Origin: Juglans regia
Lineage: Eukaryota; Streptophyta; Magnoliopsida; Fagales; Juglandaceae
Direction of reading: 5' to 3'
Assembly (NCBI RefSeq): GCF_001411555.2
Contig: NC_049905.1
Span: 10,817,053-10,881,052, forward strand
Length of the DNA stretch: 64,000 bases
Shown: one piece after another, positions 44,715-57,730 of the stretch
How the letters are laid out: each line of letters opens with the position of its first letter
How positions within the stretch are numbered: position 1 is the stretch's first letter
Made by a program: the position numbers and the translations under genes
The notes under the pieces: generated by a model
What the model saw: only the letters and a program-made list of their open reading frames with translations
Told to the model about the DNA's origin: nothing
Databases searched by the model: none

Positions 44715-47700
44715 TGTGATGCCCCAACCTCCGCTTGGGATGGAACAAAGACTTAGAGCATCAGGATATATAACACAAGGTTACATACTCACGTACATGA
44801 CAATTATTATACAATACATCCTAGTATGCAACTAGCAGTATGCAATAATCGCAACGGAAATAAAGGTGAAAATATAACTTATTCCAGAATAAATAAAAAC
44901 ATCCAAATTCATTAGTGATCATCAAGTTCAAAGCACCAAATGTAACATAATCTTAGTATAACTAAGGGTCAAAGTCAAATCATCTGCTTCATGCGTTCTA
45001 AAGCATGAAGGACTTAGGCTATAAACATCATAATTAAATCCAATCTCCTCTCAAGGTCCGGCTCCTCCTCAATCAGTTGGATCCAGCGCTCCATCTAACT
45101 CGTCCCGAGACCTAACACAATTTTTACCATTCCGAGTGGAATGATAGTAGTCCCATAAAGGGTGAGATTTACTCGAAATCTTATTAAGTTAAACAACCAA
45201 CATGCACAAAGATAAATTAAGCACGAAGAATAATAAATATGCAGTGCATGAAATGAAGAAAAAATAAGTATGCATATTTCCCATCTAGATTCCTTAACAT
45301 TTTCAGAGAAATGGAGACACATGTTTTCATTCAATGAACAATTTTACTTCCATTTTTGAAAACATAATTTCATCATAAAAATTAGTAACAATTCATATAA
45401 CATCATAACGTGTGGTAACGTCACTGTTCCCCATATGCATTGAGTACTTGCCGGTGACTGCAGTACAACTCATGTTGAGATTGCGTCATCTATAAATTCG
45501 TTCTCAATGCATTGGTAAATATAACATAGCATCATAACGTGTACACCCACAAGCATTAAGTGTCATAACATATTGATTTCGCTCCGGCATTCTTTAAAAA
45601 TAAACCATTCGAAGACAGTTGACTGTTCTTTGTCAACCAAGAAGTTACCACTCCATTCTTAAACACTTCAGAGTGGACAAAAGAGTTCCACTAGGATAAT
45701 TATCCATCCTAGCCTTTGGATTCATGACAAAATTATTTTCATGCTATACTTGAAAAATGTTTTTCATGACATGTGCATATGTGGCAAGCTTTCATGTAAA
45801 AATAACATTTATAGATGCAATATGTAAAAAATGGTGAAAAAAATCACATGTCATGTAAGTATGCACTCGATGTATCATATAACATGATATTTTATGTTCA
45901 AAATGATAATTAAAATATGAATGAAATATTTATCAATAATTCACAAATAATCTATCAAAGTGTAAGTTAGATGCCAACTTACAAACTTCCTAAGTAATCG
46001 AAAAAACTGTCGTAGCAGCTGAAATCAAGTGCATACTAAGTTAGGATTAATATTACTATGGATGAGGTTCAAAATCAAAGGATTCAAAAATATATATTTA
46101 TAATAATGCCTCTAGACTTTAAAAAATTGCCATTAAGGCACTAATTTTTTACTAATTGCATACGAACTCCAAATTTAACCAAACTTGATAGACTTTATTT
46201 TTGGCATTATAAAACCATTTATACCCTTGGATTTCTAAAAATCAAAATGGAATTTGCTCAAATAGTCCCAACCCATGGCATTCATTCTATTTTATGTTTA
46301 AGTGTGTTTTCAATTATTGATCCCTATGAATGCATGCATATGAGATCTTCTTTAATCACAAACAATCACTAAGGTTTTTAATGATATGATGAAGGCTAAT
46401 TCTTAGATAATCAAGTTCATCCAAACACTTAATCATGGCTAAGAATCCTTAATCACCAACTTATTCAAAACCAATACATGCTTTGATTATCAAAACAAGA
46501 TAGAATTAAATCCTATCATGGCATGCTTTTATTGGAAAATTAAGCCTTCCATAATCATTCTAAGATAATAATAAATCATATCAAATTCAAATCAACACTT
46601 GAAAACAAAGCTTGACATGCAAACTAAGATCAAGAGCAAGAAAACTTACAACATTGTTTAAGAACACTGTTTGACTCTCAAAACAGTCAAGAAAACTTCA
46701 AAGCTCTCAAAACAACATTGTTTAAGAACACTCAAGAACTCACCAAAAACCTATTCAGTTTGACTCTATTGCTCTCTAAGGGGGAGAAGTGCTCTCAAAA
46801 CTCAAGAGAAAGCTTGAAGCTGAGGTGTGGAGGAAATGAGAAAGTGAGGGAGGTATTTATAGGTGGCCAAAGGGATGGAGACATTGGCTTTGGTGCAAGG
46901 TGATTGGGTGAAGTGGATGGTGTGCAAGAGTATGAAATTTTCCAATTTTCTTCCATCGACTTATGTCACCTTGTGCAGGGGGAATAATGGCTTGAAACTA
47001 CCATGATTTCCTCCTTACTGTGGCTACATTGCTCCTGTGGATGTGTCCAGGTCGTGGGGTATGGTTTAGTTGACATAAGGTCAAGAAAACCGCCAATGCT
47101 AACTTGCAGGTTCAAGTGGTTTTACTTAAGCAGTTTTGGAGCTTCAGTTTTGGTGGTCTTGGGGGAAAACTGAGCCAAATTTCTCATGATGGCCATGGGA
47201 CCGCTTGGGGATTGGGTGGTGATGGAGGTGGCATGGGGTGGTGGCTCAACCAAAGCAGATGGTTGGTTAAATCTCAACCCAACTGGTTCCCACTCAACTA
47301 GACTAAGGGTGCAATCACTTTGGCTTTTTGGTTTGGTTTGTGAAACCAATTTCTTCCAAAACTTATTCTAGGTTTGAAGGGGTCTCATGAGGTGGTTTGC
47401 TTCAAAGCATGGCTTAAAGATCACTAATGTCATGTATGTTGATTAATGGTTGTAGCCAACTTTCAAAACTTAATTTCGGCATTTAGGGTATGATATGGGC
47501 TTAAGGAAACTCATGGTATGGTGTATTGGACTTTCAACTTGAATAGTAAAATAAACCCAAACATGGCTTTGAGTCTTGTGGGCTTAAAAGGGCCAAGTGT
47601 GTGGGTTGATAGCTTATGAGCTTTTGACCTTGAATGAGAGTGGGCCTCATTTCCAGATTTTGAGGGTTGAAAAGTGACCTCAAGATCCACTAAAATGGGC

Positions 47701-47849
47701 TTGCTTCTCTAATCATTTCCTTAATGATGCTAAGTGCCAAGGTTAAAGATAACCTGACTATCAACATTGATGTTAATAATAACCCAAAATTAAAAACTTA
47801 ATCTAGAGTGTTTAAGGGTTAATCTTGATTAATTAGGCGGGGTGTTACA
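44715..47849 (-). mobile_element. Nested solo LTR, 3.1 kb, inside a gypsy LTR
   Basis: Boundaries TGTGATGCCCC and GGGTGTTACA, with perfect 5-bp target repeats TTTGG at 44710-44714 and 47850-47854. On the minus strand it starts TGTAACACCCC, with a TATAAATACC box near 46851-46862 about 1 kb in. It is the closest relative of the LTR at 1-2395. ORFs inside are chance. Confidence 0.92.
46851..46862 (-). promoter_or_regulatory. LTR TATA box
   Basis: CTATAAATACCT on the minus strand is followed by CCCTCACTTTCTC. It is the same configuration as 610-617 in the related LTR. Confidence 0.5.
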
Positions 47850-47984
47850 TTTGGTTGTGTATGTAAGGCTTAGGCCCATGGTTAAATTCAGTCCACATTA
47901 GTGTAGGGCCTTCAGAGGGTATCTGTTGTTTTTATTTGGTACCTAGCACAGTAACCTTGTCTTTACTTCATAGAGTTTGTTACA

Positions 47985-48298
47985 ATCAGAGCCTATAGCT
48001 CACAGTGTAGTGAAAATTATTCCCTTATGCCAAAATACAACAAAACCAATTTCTCTCTATTTCTCTTCTCTCTTTTTCTGGAGGTCCTTACTCTCGAAGA
48101 GAGATTTGAAATTCCATCACTCCACCACCATGTAACAAATAAATCGAAAGTTGTTGCAGTAGTTTTGTTGTATCTTTCCTTAGGCGAGACAAGCATAGTG
48201 AAGAGGGGGAAACAGTCCTATCATTCAAGAATGATCCATTCCGGTGAAAACAATGATGCCTAAAACTTTTTCAGAAAGAGTGGTTGTAAGCCAACCCT
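47985..48298 (+). other. Possible gypsy primer site and leader
   Basis: Directly after the LTR end comes ATCAGAGCC, the core of a tRNA-Met primer site that usually reads TGGTATCAGAGCC. A pyrimidine-rich leader-like stretch follows. If real, it would start a second, truncated copy sharing this LTR. No gag was found. Confidence 0.35.
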
Positions 48299-49658
48299 TG
48301 ATGAGGCATTATGATCACCACGATTGTACAGATGCTGGGTTTTGCAAAGATTTGGAATCATCAATTCCAAACATTTGTGTTAAGCATTTATGAGTCCTTG
48401 GAGATCATAACCCTCAAGAGTGTTAAGCATTTGTGTTTTTCAGACAAGAATTTGCACCATTTTGTGTAACAAGGTGTGGGTAGTCAGTAGTGGAAGAAGT
48501 AGAAGATAATGAGGAGTTGGAAGAATTTTCCATCATGTTTGACGGAAAAGCTCTCTATCTCATCAATGTCTCTGATACCATAAAGCCTTTTGAGGATTTC
48601 CTATCTAAGGAAATGAGATAGAGTACGTTTTGCATTTCGTTTATTTGGATATTACATGGATATATAATATATTCAACCCAATTGCTAGGAATGTACAATA
48701 AGCTAAAATAATGCAACAATTAAGGAAAGAAAGGAAAACTACAGTAGTGAATAATGGCATAATGCAGTAAAGCAATGCCGTCGATTTTGGGAGTCTTGAG
48801 GAATATCTTCTACAGATTCATTTTGGGCTGCATTTGTGGTGCTGAGATCACACTTGATTTTCATGATTGCTGGAATGCGATTTGTAATGAGCTAATGTGT
48901 AGAGTACATCATCCACATCAATTATAACACCGTGTATAGTTTTTTGGAAAATATTAAATGTTCAATAAAAAATTTATGATTATCTTTCTTTTTACTCTAG
49001 TTCCTAGATTTCAGAAAGAAAATTTGAGAAAACTAGCTCAGAAAGTTGAAGAAATAGGGAATAAGGTGAAATGCTTGCTCAGAAAGTTTGCAATTTGGAA
49101 ATAATGCAAAAAAGAAGAGAGATAATGAAAGAGAGAATTTATTCAAAGAATCAAAACCATTTACACTCAGCAAAATGTCTGGAGTTTATCTGGGGAAAAA
49201 ATGTCTTGAATATGGAAAGAACCATAATACATAGAAACTTTGGTAACAATATTTGCCTATCATTTAAACAGCGGATTCCTTGGTCGATAGCTCGTTTATT
49301 TTCGGAGATGAGATGAGATAAGATTAAAATTAAAAAGTTGAATAAAATATTGTTAGAGTATATTTTTTAATATTATTTTTGTTTTGAGATTTGAAAAAGT
49401 TGAATTGTTTATTTTATTTTGTATTGGAAGTTGGGAAAGTTGTAATGATGAGATGAGATGAGATGTTTTCTCAAAACAAACGAGGCCAGTCTCTTGACTT
49501 TCCTTATCTTGGTGACCCATGCTCTTTCTAGACAAAAGTGGTGTTGTATCTTTATCTTTAATCTGGAATATCAGAACACACAAAAAAAAAAAAAAACAGA
49601 AAGATTAATCCTTTAATTCCAGTTCTCCTAAAAAACTTGCTAAATGGTGAGAAAAAAA
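48299..49658 (-). pseudogene. Partial duplicate of transporter 3' end
   Basis: This closely matches 52424-53598, which holds the 3' flank, last exon and start of the last intron of the transporter gene. The last-exon copy (49562 down to 49487) still reads IKDKDTTPLLSRKSMGHQDK and is then broken by a MITE (49290-49486), with the last few codons beyond it at 49265-49289. Exons 1-6 are absent. Confidence 0.85.
49290..49486. mobile_element. GATGAGAT-type MITE in duplicated exon
   Basis: Ends GCTCGTTTATTTTCG and CAAAACAAACGAGGC are inverted. GATGAGATGAGAT tracts stand near both ends. The other copy of the duplication (53430) lacks it. Confidence 0.75.
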
Positions 49659-50999
49659 CAAGACCAATATTGGCATGAATCGAGGGAGATTTATGATACG
49701 GGCTGCTCGTGGCATTCCGATCGACCTCGTGGGGTAAATATTTGAAAGGATTCAATCAGAAGCTCGGTACATTACGACAGATATACAGTCGTTTGGGATC
49801 CTAATCACTCTATTTTTGCTACATTCTGAGGTCGTGCCAGAAGTTGCCGAACGTGCATGGGAGCCAATGGGACCGATCAACAGCACCACCCTGTCAGGAA
49901 GCACGGGACACTCGAGACTTCGTTCTCGTGGACCTATTCCTGACAAGACTAATATTCAGAGAGATGCACAGTCGGGAGATACCGGAGTATCGGCTAGTGA
50001 GGCATCTACATAGGTTGAGGCATCACTCACATCTACTCGTGAGGAGATGGCCAACATACTACGTGCTGAGATCGGCATACACACATTAGCGGTGATCGAT
50101 GCAGTGCATATTGCCATGTCTGAGTTGCATATAGAGATTACCGTTAGCGTCTCTGAGTTATGTACATAGATTAATAAGTTATATATAGAGATTAATGCCA
50201 GTAATGCAACTCAGATCATGCTCAATACTCGACTGACACAGGTAGAGACATGATTAGCTGCAGTCGAGGATGTGTGCAGAGACCTCGCATCACAGTAGTT
50301 TCTATTTTTTATTTATATTTTTTTTTTGTTATAGTTATGGACAGTATATATGGTGTTTTGATAATTTGCTTTAGTTATAAATTAAATATTTTGTTTTTTC
50401 TGGAATAATTATTGATTTATATTATGTGGTGTATGGTTAATAATATTTATTTAACTAAAAATCTTTTTTAATATAAAATAAATCATTAAAATATTTTTAA
50501 ATTAATTACATAAAATTAATTTATGAATTTGTATATATGATATATATTTTTTATATTTTGAGTTATGTACAGAGATTAATATTATACATTCAAATGTATA
50601 AATGTGGTGTTTGAATATGTTCGAGCTAAATATGTTCCGTTCTAATGGTTTAGAAACCTTCCTACCAGGTTTTGCCACCAAATATTTTCCGTTCGAACAA
50701 ACAAATTTATCGTTCGAACGGGTTTGAACTTTCCTCAGCATAATATATTACTTCACTGCCAAGATTTTACTGTTCGAACGAATTTTTGTCCGTTTGAACG
50801 AAAAAAGCTTTTTGAGACGATTTAATTAGTCATAAAAAATACTTTTCGAACGGATATTTATCCGATCGAATGGTTTTGTAAAGTCATCAATTTTTTAGGA
50901 TGAAATTTAAATTTTATCTCAAAAAATTACTTGTAGGGAAGAAATTTAGTTCATCCCTAAATAATTTCATCCTTAAAAGTCAAATTTACTTTAGTGTAC
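49659..50999 (+). mobile_element. 3' end of a CACTA element
   Basis: The right terminus is TTTAGTG (CACTAAA reversed) at 50993-50999. Subterminal GTTCGAACG/CGAACGG motifs are frequent from 50640 to 50870. On the plus strand, 49816-50300 reads as decayed En/Spm-type transposase C-terminal text (REEMANILRAE, then AMSELHIEITVSVSELC, a coiled-coil-like run) with several stops. The left part is missing, because it abuts the duplicate at 49658. Confidence 0.7.
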
Positions 51000-51011
51000 A
51001 AATAGTGATAC

Positions 51012-51393
51012 TAAGAGCATTAGTATTGATTTAGGCAAAATTTGGGTTAATATGTCACTTTTTCGCTTTTGGTTATCCATTTAAAATTTAAATTCTACAT
51101 TATATTAGTCATATCATTCTCTATAATAATAAGATATTATTTCTTATTTAATTTTATCTAATTTTTTAATGTACATTTTTTATTTTTTAAAATTATTTTT
51201 AAATTTAATTATAATTTCATAATTTTCAACAAAACTATGTACCATACTCCATCATATTTTCATCCCGACCGCTATATTGAGGTGGTATTACCCATCAACT
51301 TTTTATTATTTTTTATCTACATTTTTACTAGGCTGTAACATAAAATAAATTGATATAAAATAAATTTATCTCAACCTAAATCAATACAGCTAT
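51012..51393. mobile_element. MITE with GTATTGATTTAGG inverted repeats
   Basis: The left AGTATTGATTTAGGC is mirrored by CCTAAATCAATAC on the right, enclosing an AT-rich body. The start GAGCATTAG also appears at 43013. Confidence 0.65.
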
Positions 51394-51629
51394 AAAATAG
51401 TTGTATTCATTTCGAACAAAATAACTTTATTAATGTCAAATTTACATAAGTACAAACTTTAATAACATCTTCAGGATTTAGCAATCCAAATCATTACAAG
51501 TCAAGTATTTGCAAAACTTTTCAGCTTATATTTTCTTAAATATATTAAAAGTACAGCAAACTATACATCAAAACAAAACTACAGTCAACAGCAAAACATG
51601 ATATTATCCTGCCACATTAAAGTTAATTT
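51394..51629. other. AT-rich stretch between MITEs
   Basis: Nothing was recognised here. Confidence 0.4.
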
Positions 51630-51808
51630 AATGTGAGATGAGATGAGATATATAGTTTAAAATGAGTTGAATAAAATATTGTTAGAATATTATTTTATTT
51701 TAGAATTTGAAAAAGTTAAATTATTTATTATATTTTATATGAAAATTTGATAAAATTGTAATGATGAGATGAGATGAGATGAAACCATCTCTATATCCAA
51801 ACAGGGCC
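51630..51808. mobile_element. GATGAGAT-type Tourist MITE, left end trimmed
   Basis: GAGATGAGATGAGAT occurs near both ends. The right end TATCCAAACAGGGCC is followed by TTA (51809-51811), and TTA also precedes the left end (51628-51630). The left terminal repeat has decayed. Confidence 0.65.
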
Positions 51809-51954
51809 TTAGTATTCTACCCATGGATCGAGAGCAGAAAATAATTATGCATATCATATATATATATATATATATATATAGAGAAAAATGTTAAATATAC
51901 TTAAGAAAACCTTACAGAAAACTTAATTCTACACATGGTCGGTTAGGACATGCG

Positions 51955-52423
51955 TGGTTAGGAGTGTAAACGAATCTAGTTGAAGCTAGTAGTGGGTTGT
52001 CAAACCTCTGTCGTTTAACTTTTATTCAAACTTGACTGACTCAAGTTCGAGCTTTTTATCGAGTTAGGTTTTATGTTCACAAAAATATTCGAGTGAGTTC
52101 GAACTTATTCATTAGCTATTTCACTTAAATAAAATAAATTATATATAATGTAAGATAAACATTTTGACTAATAAATTTTGATTTTGTGCTAATATCTTTA
52201 CTAATTTTGCCCATTCAGTTTGATCTCTCAGGTATTTTATTTTATTTTTAATTGTATTTCTTGCTTAATGATTAAGGAAGTAATTATTAGTGTATTGATT
52301 TTTTTAAATATTTAAAGATATTTAAAAAATGTTTGGAAAAAAAGAAAAAAAAAAGTGCAACTTACACTAGGGGGTGCACCTAATAATTAAAGCTTGGCGG
52401 CATAGTAGCAGTACCCATTTTTT
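51955..52423. repeat. Dispersed repeat remnant (GTTCGAGC-rich)
   Basis: GGAGTGTAAACGAATC, then CAAGTTCGAGC and CGAGTGAGTTCGAACTT, then TAAACATTTTGACTAATAAA. The same order is found at 57731-58119 plus 59688-59840, and in part at 37600-37790. The TAGGGGTGTAAA-type start suggests a hAT-like non-autonomous element. Confidence 0.5.
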
Positions 52424-53403
52424 AATGAGGCGATATGATCACCGCCATTTTACAGATGCAAGGTTTTGCAAAGATTTGGAATCATCACTTCCAAACAGCT
52501 GAGGAGGTGCTAGACTTTTCTCATTTATGAATCCTTGGAGATCATAACCCTCAAGGGTGTTAAGCATTTGTGTTTTTTAGAGGCAAGAATTTGTAACATT
52601 TTGTGTAACAAGGTGTGGGTAGTCAGTAGTGGATGAAATAGAAGATAATGAAGAGTTAGAAGAAATTTCCATCATGTTTGAGTGAAAAGCTCTCTATCTC
52701 GCCAATGTCTCTGATACCATAAAGCCTTTTGAGGATTTCCTATCTCAGGAGATGAGATAGAGTACGTTTTGCATTTTGTTTATTTGGATATTACAAGGAT
52801 ATATAATATATTCAATCCAATTTCTGGGACTGTACAATAATGCTAAAATAATGCAACAGTTAAGGAAAGAAAGGAAAACTACAGCAGTGAATAATGGCAT
52901 AATGCAGTAAAGCAATGCCATCGATTTTGGGAGTCTTGAGTCATATCTTCAGCAGATTCATTTTGGGCTGCATTTGTGGTGCTGAGATCATACTTGATTT
53001 TCATGATTGCTGGAATGCGATTTGTAACGAGCCAATGTGTAGAGCACATCATCCACATCAATTATAACACCGTGTATAGTTTTTTGGACAATATTAAATG
53101 TTCAATAAAAAACGTATGATTATCTTTCTTTTTACTCTAGTTCCTAGATTTCAGAAAGAAAATTTGAGAAAACTAGCTCAGAAAGTTGAAGAAATAGGGA
53201 ATAAGGTGAAATGCTTGCTCAGAAAGTTTGCAATATGGAAATAATGCAAAAAAGAAGAGAGATACTGAAAGAGAGAATTTATTCAAAGAATCAAAACCAT
53301 TTACACTCAGCAAAATGTCTGGAGTTTATCTGGGGAAAAAATGTCTTGAATATGGAAAGAACCATAATACATAGAAACTTTGGTAACAATATTTGCCTAT
53401 CAT
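52424..53403 (-). other. 3' flank of the transporter gene
   Basis: This lies downstream of the stop codon on the minus strand and has no ORF of note. It is duplicated at 48299-49264. Part of it is likely the 3' untranslated region. Confidence 0.5.
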
Positions 53404-55712
53404 TTAAACAGCAGAGTCCTTGGTTGATATCTTAGTCTCTTGACTTTCCTTATCTTGGTGACCCATGCTCTTTCCAGACAAAAGTGGTGTTGTATCTTTA
53501 TCTCTAATCTGGAAAATAAGAACACAAAAAACAAACAAAACAAAACAGAAAGATTAATCCTTCAATTCCAGTTCTCGTAAAAAACTTGCCGAATGATGAG
53601 AAAGAAAGGGAGAGATGGTGGGTACCTGAGACACCATTGAAGCATCAGCTAATTGTTTCTTTTTACTCTCCTGGGTGCAAAAATATGAATATAATCCCAT
53701 GCCCCAAACTGCAATTAAGATTCCAATGATGTTCCTCTCTGTGAACGGATCATGGAGTAGTGTATACCCAAAGCCAAGAACAAGGCATGTCTTTAGGTGG
53801 CCTAGCACTTGGTATGTAACCGGGGAAGTCTTGCCAATAACCAGAAAGGTGCTGAAGTTCACAGCCACGGCTATGAGGCACGAAAGAGCAATGAATAACT
53901 GTTCACATGTTCACTTCGAAGTCAGCCATATTATGATATTGAAAATTTCTGTTCTTCATCCTAAATTTTGTCATCTCTAGTCATAAATGTTGATGTGGCC
54001 CATTTTAGTTGGTTAACAAATGATAGCTACATCAGCAGGTATGACGGGGAAGGGAAGGACAAAATTAAGGATAAAGAGTAGCATTTGCTGATATATCTAT
54101 AGTATGTTAGGCATGGCAGACATGAAGAAAGAGAAAGAAAGGCATTAATTTACCAAAACTAGAGGAGAATATTTGTGGGCAAAGACACTTTCTTGGTGAG
54201 GAACTGATCAACCACAGGGCCAGAGACAAAGAGAATGGCTGCCTGAAATGGAGCTGACTGGTAGAGCAGCTGAGTTGAAGAGACATTCAGCCTCTTTTGT
54301 GTTGTGTTTGTCAGCTAATTTTGAGGTTAAGAATGCCCATATATTTCAATATGCAAATGCAAACCACTAAAAGTTAAAATACCACAAAACCATATATAGA
54401 ATAGTGGAAGCAAAAGGATACAATTTGCCCAACACAGGTTGTTATGATGGCTAAAAGAGAGATAACAGTCCCCACTAAATTGAGCTGAAGATCAGTCACA
54501 GAGGCAATCCCTACTCCTATCAGTAAGAGGAAGAGAGAGAACTTTATCTTCTGGCTGCAAATTAGAATGGGAAAGGTTACTTTCAGCTTTGAGAATCCTG
54601 TTTGAAAATTGTAAGGAACAGGTCCCCAAAGTCTTAAGAATACCTGAATTGCTTTTTCAAGAAAATAGTTTCCAATAATACAGTGAAAGGTATGATTGCA
54701 AGTTTTGTCATCTGCCAACAGGTAAACCAACAAAAAAACATGTGAATCCCCTGACTTTTATACAATAGGAAGATGATGGATAAATCACACTCTAAGGTTG
54801 AGTTTCCATAATCTACAGTAAGTTCTATTTCATTTCATGAAGAGGGCAGTTTAATCTGCTGCTTAAAGCCTATTATTATTGCTGTTGTAGAAAGCTACAT
54901 GTCCTAAGATATCTTCTAATGTTACCCTTTTATCCAATTCTGTAATTTGTAAACCAGGCCATTAACACCATGCTATACAATATATATACAATAAAGTTTT
55001 TCAGTTTCTCATTTTGATATTTGACAACATGCAGAAAGAAACTAGGATTCATCTTGTAATTTTAGTCTTTCAGACCCAACTTAATTAACTAGTAATCTTG
55101 GGACCAGAAATAAGAGCTCTATGATCCTATATACATATATGAGATTCTAAATAGAATAATTGAACTTAACCTGATAAAATCCAATGGAGTTGAAACCAAG
55201 ACTCAAGTTGAGAAGTCCAACTGAAACCCCATTTAGAAGGCCAAAGAGTATTACAGTCCTTGTGTCAGTTGACTTCGAGTCGAAAAAATTCAAGCGTTGC
55301 ACCGCATGTAGGGTGCAGAATGTCACCATGAGATGCCAACTAGTGAGCGTAGTAGCTGCAACAAGAACAAAAGCAAGGAAAACATTGGGAGAAGCAAAGG
55401 AAAATGTTGTCAAAATAAGATAGCAATGGGAAAGAAAAGTAGATCAGTTTATAGGAATTACTGTGAAACTAAAATTTTGTTAGTACTTTGTCAGAGCTTT
55501 TGAAATCACAAGGGGACTACTCTTGTTTATGTTCAACACCTCTGTTAATTGTCAACTACAATCCAGGTCAGGAGAAGGATGGGCTAGTTACCGAAAGGGA
55601 AGCCAAGATTACTCATCAAAGCTTTGTTGCAGATAACAATGGAGACGGATGATGCCACTGAAAGGAACAGAGCGCCAATAACCCCAAACTGGAGGGTCGT
55701 CCTTTCTCCCAT
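53404..55712 (-). CDS. UDP-xylose transporter-like protein (NST/TPT family), seven exons, frameshift in exon 5
   Basis: Exons on the minus strand: 55712-55592, 55355-55171, 54711-54644, 54554-54422, 54314-54154, 53898-53626, 53508-53404 (TAA). All introns are GT-AG. The text matches the UXT group of Golgi/ER nucleotide-sugar transporters: SVSIVICNKALMSNLGFPF, ATTLTSWHLMVTFC, NLSLGFNSIGFYQMTKLAII, IGVGIASVTDLQLN, STQLLYQSAPFQ, NFSTFLVIGKTSPVTYQVLG and HLKTCLVLGFGY. About ten membrane segments are expected. The length would be about 348 aa, near the usual 350. Exon 5 is 161 bases where 162 are needed: after LTKK the frame slips and meets TAG at 54159-54161. So it is a recent pseudogene or the sequence has a one-base error. 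Start chosen as the only ATG before the conserved N-terminus. Confidence 0.88.
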
Positions 55713-57398
55713 CTTTGATGAGCAAGAGACAAAAGAATGTATCAAAGATTCGATGTCAAATGATTGAATAATTGAAATGATAGCATTTTTTTGTCGATAA
55801 GAAAATCTATATACTTCTTATTATACACTAAATATATCACTGATGCGAAAACTTGTCATGTCATTTAGCACAAAAGGTATCATCATTATTAAATTTTTGT
55901 TGTTGATATATATCATTTTAATAATATATCATTTTAAAAAAAAATAATAATATTAGATGCAATCTTAACGTGTGTAAATCTCAAACGTTTTTTATTTTGA
56001 AAAAAAGTTGAGCGCACTAAAAAAAAAGATTTTTTATGTGAATCGTAAATTTATTCATTTTTTTTTAAAATAATATGCGAAACTTACATAATTTAAGACT
56101 GTAAATATTATTTTACTGATAATTAAAGCTTGGGAGTAGGTCCCAATGACATAGTACCACAACGGAAGTCGATACAATCAATTGCTTAATTTGTCACATA
56201 CTATGCGAGAGATGTGTAAATGAGGTAATGCTGAGGAATGTTTTGATTAAAACGTTAACAAGTTTTTGACCAATAGTAAAGAAATGGAGGGGAGATTAAA
56301 TTATTATTTTAGATTAACAAATTTTAAAAAACATTTATCATAGAAATTAATTTTTGTTTGTATTAAAATAATATATTCTAATGATCAATAGATGAAATAC
56401 ATTTAGATGGGAAGTTTTAATTATATTGTATCGTATTTATGATCTAGACTGTTTTAAAAAAAAAAAAATTTTAAAGAATCTGATTTTGATAAATTGTCTA
56501 ATTGTATTTTTTTACAAGAGAAGTGATAAATCTATTAAAATAAATTTTTATGCGCTTAGGTAATTTAAATTATTAGGTTTATAAATTTAGTACTTTATAT
56601 TAAAATATATTTTATAACTTAAAATATAATATATATTTTCTATTTTATAATTTTGTTTTTCAGTATAATCTTTGCATACTAAACACATCGCTTTCTAACA
56701 TTTAAAGTCTTATTTAGATGTTGAATTAAGTTAAAAATAGTTTAATTTTTTATGAATAATAGTGAGTTGAGATGGTAGAATAAGTTTTATAGAACTCATT
56801 TAAGATGAGTTTAGATATATTTAGATGTTAAGATGAGTTTAGATGTATTTATAAAAAGTTAAAAAAGATTGTAAATCCTACGTATAAAGAGATGTTGAGT
56901 TAAAAAATATTGTGGATCTCATATGTAAAGAAGTTTTGATTTAAATGATATTTAATAATTTAAAAATTAAATATTTAGATATTAGACTCAATTTAAACTT
57001 AGATTAAACTAAATTAATCTCATACATTCAATAACTAAAATATCTTAACAATTTGGATTCTCAAGCAAATACCAAAAGAATAATATTGGGCTCAACGAGT
57101 ATCTCACCGATTTTTTTATTATTATTTAATTTAATTAATAATTAATTTTTTATTAAGTTTGTAATTTTTATTTTTATTAAAATGTTTAATAAATTTATAA
57201 AAATTATTTGAAAATAAATAAATAATAATAATTTACCTTCCCGAGTGTTGGTGGATGTAGCACCCCTAGGAGCTTTAGGTCGGCTAGCCATCAAGCTCGG
57301 ATACTCTTTTCTTATAACCAATCAAAAATGGAAACGCCGTACGTACACATTACTCCGTTCGATAAAAACAAGCCGCCATCTGCCATTGCTATGTTTTA
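55713..57398. other. AT-rich region upstream of the transporter gene
   Basis: Promoter-side sequence for the minus-strand gene, with no clear core motif picked out. A MITE-like block (about 56700-57060) has repeated TTTAGATG motifs. A short GC-richer patch at 57240-57380 has no recognised protein. Confidence 0.4.
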
Positions 57399-57594
57399 GG
57401 TGCCGTTTGAATATTCAGTTAAAAATAAATTAATTTTAATGAATTAAATAAAATATTATTTTTTTAATATTATTATTATTTTAATATTTAAAAATATTAA
57501 ATTATTTATTATATTTTATATAAAAAATTAAAAAAATAATAATAATAAAATAAAATAAGATAAAATAAAATGACCTCACAATTCAAACATCACC
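57399..57594. mobile_element. Tourist-like MITE with TTA target repeats
   Basis: The left GGTGCCGTTTGAAT and right ATTCAAACATCACC are inverted. TTA stands on both sides (57396-57398 and 57595-57597). The AT-rich body contains AATATTATTATT and TAAAATAAGATAAAATAAAA. Confidence 0.78.
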
Positions 57595-57730
57595 TTATAT
57601 TCCATATTTCTGGTTAGATCAAGTTTACATTGCAAATGTCACTTTCCGTATCATGATCTTAAATTAAGGTTTGGTTTCGGAGATTAGAATAATAAGTTGC
57701 AAATTTAAGAACCTACACAAGACTACGTGG

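Larger units (their letters stand above)
44517..47984 (+). repeat. Ty3/gypsy LTR, split by a solo LTR
   Basis: The LTR starts TGTTACACTCTAATCC right after the polypurine tract and ends GAGTTTGTTACA. Without the nested element (44715-47849) and one target repeat it is about 330 bp. It belongs with the integrase fragment to its left. Confidence 0.72.

Noticed and set aside
47985..48000. Primer binding site call
   Set aside because: Only the ATCAGAGCC core is present, so it is kept as a possibility and not asserted.
53554..53625. Read-through end of transporter exon 6
   Set aside because: The frame stays open past 53626 to a stop, but a GTAC donor there and an in-phase last exon with conserved text make splicing far more likely.
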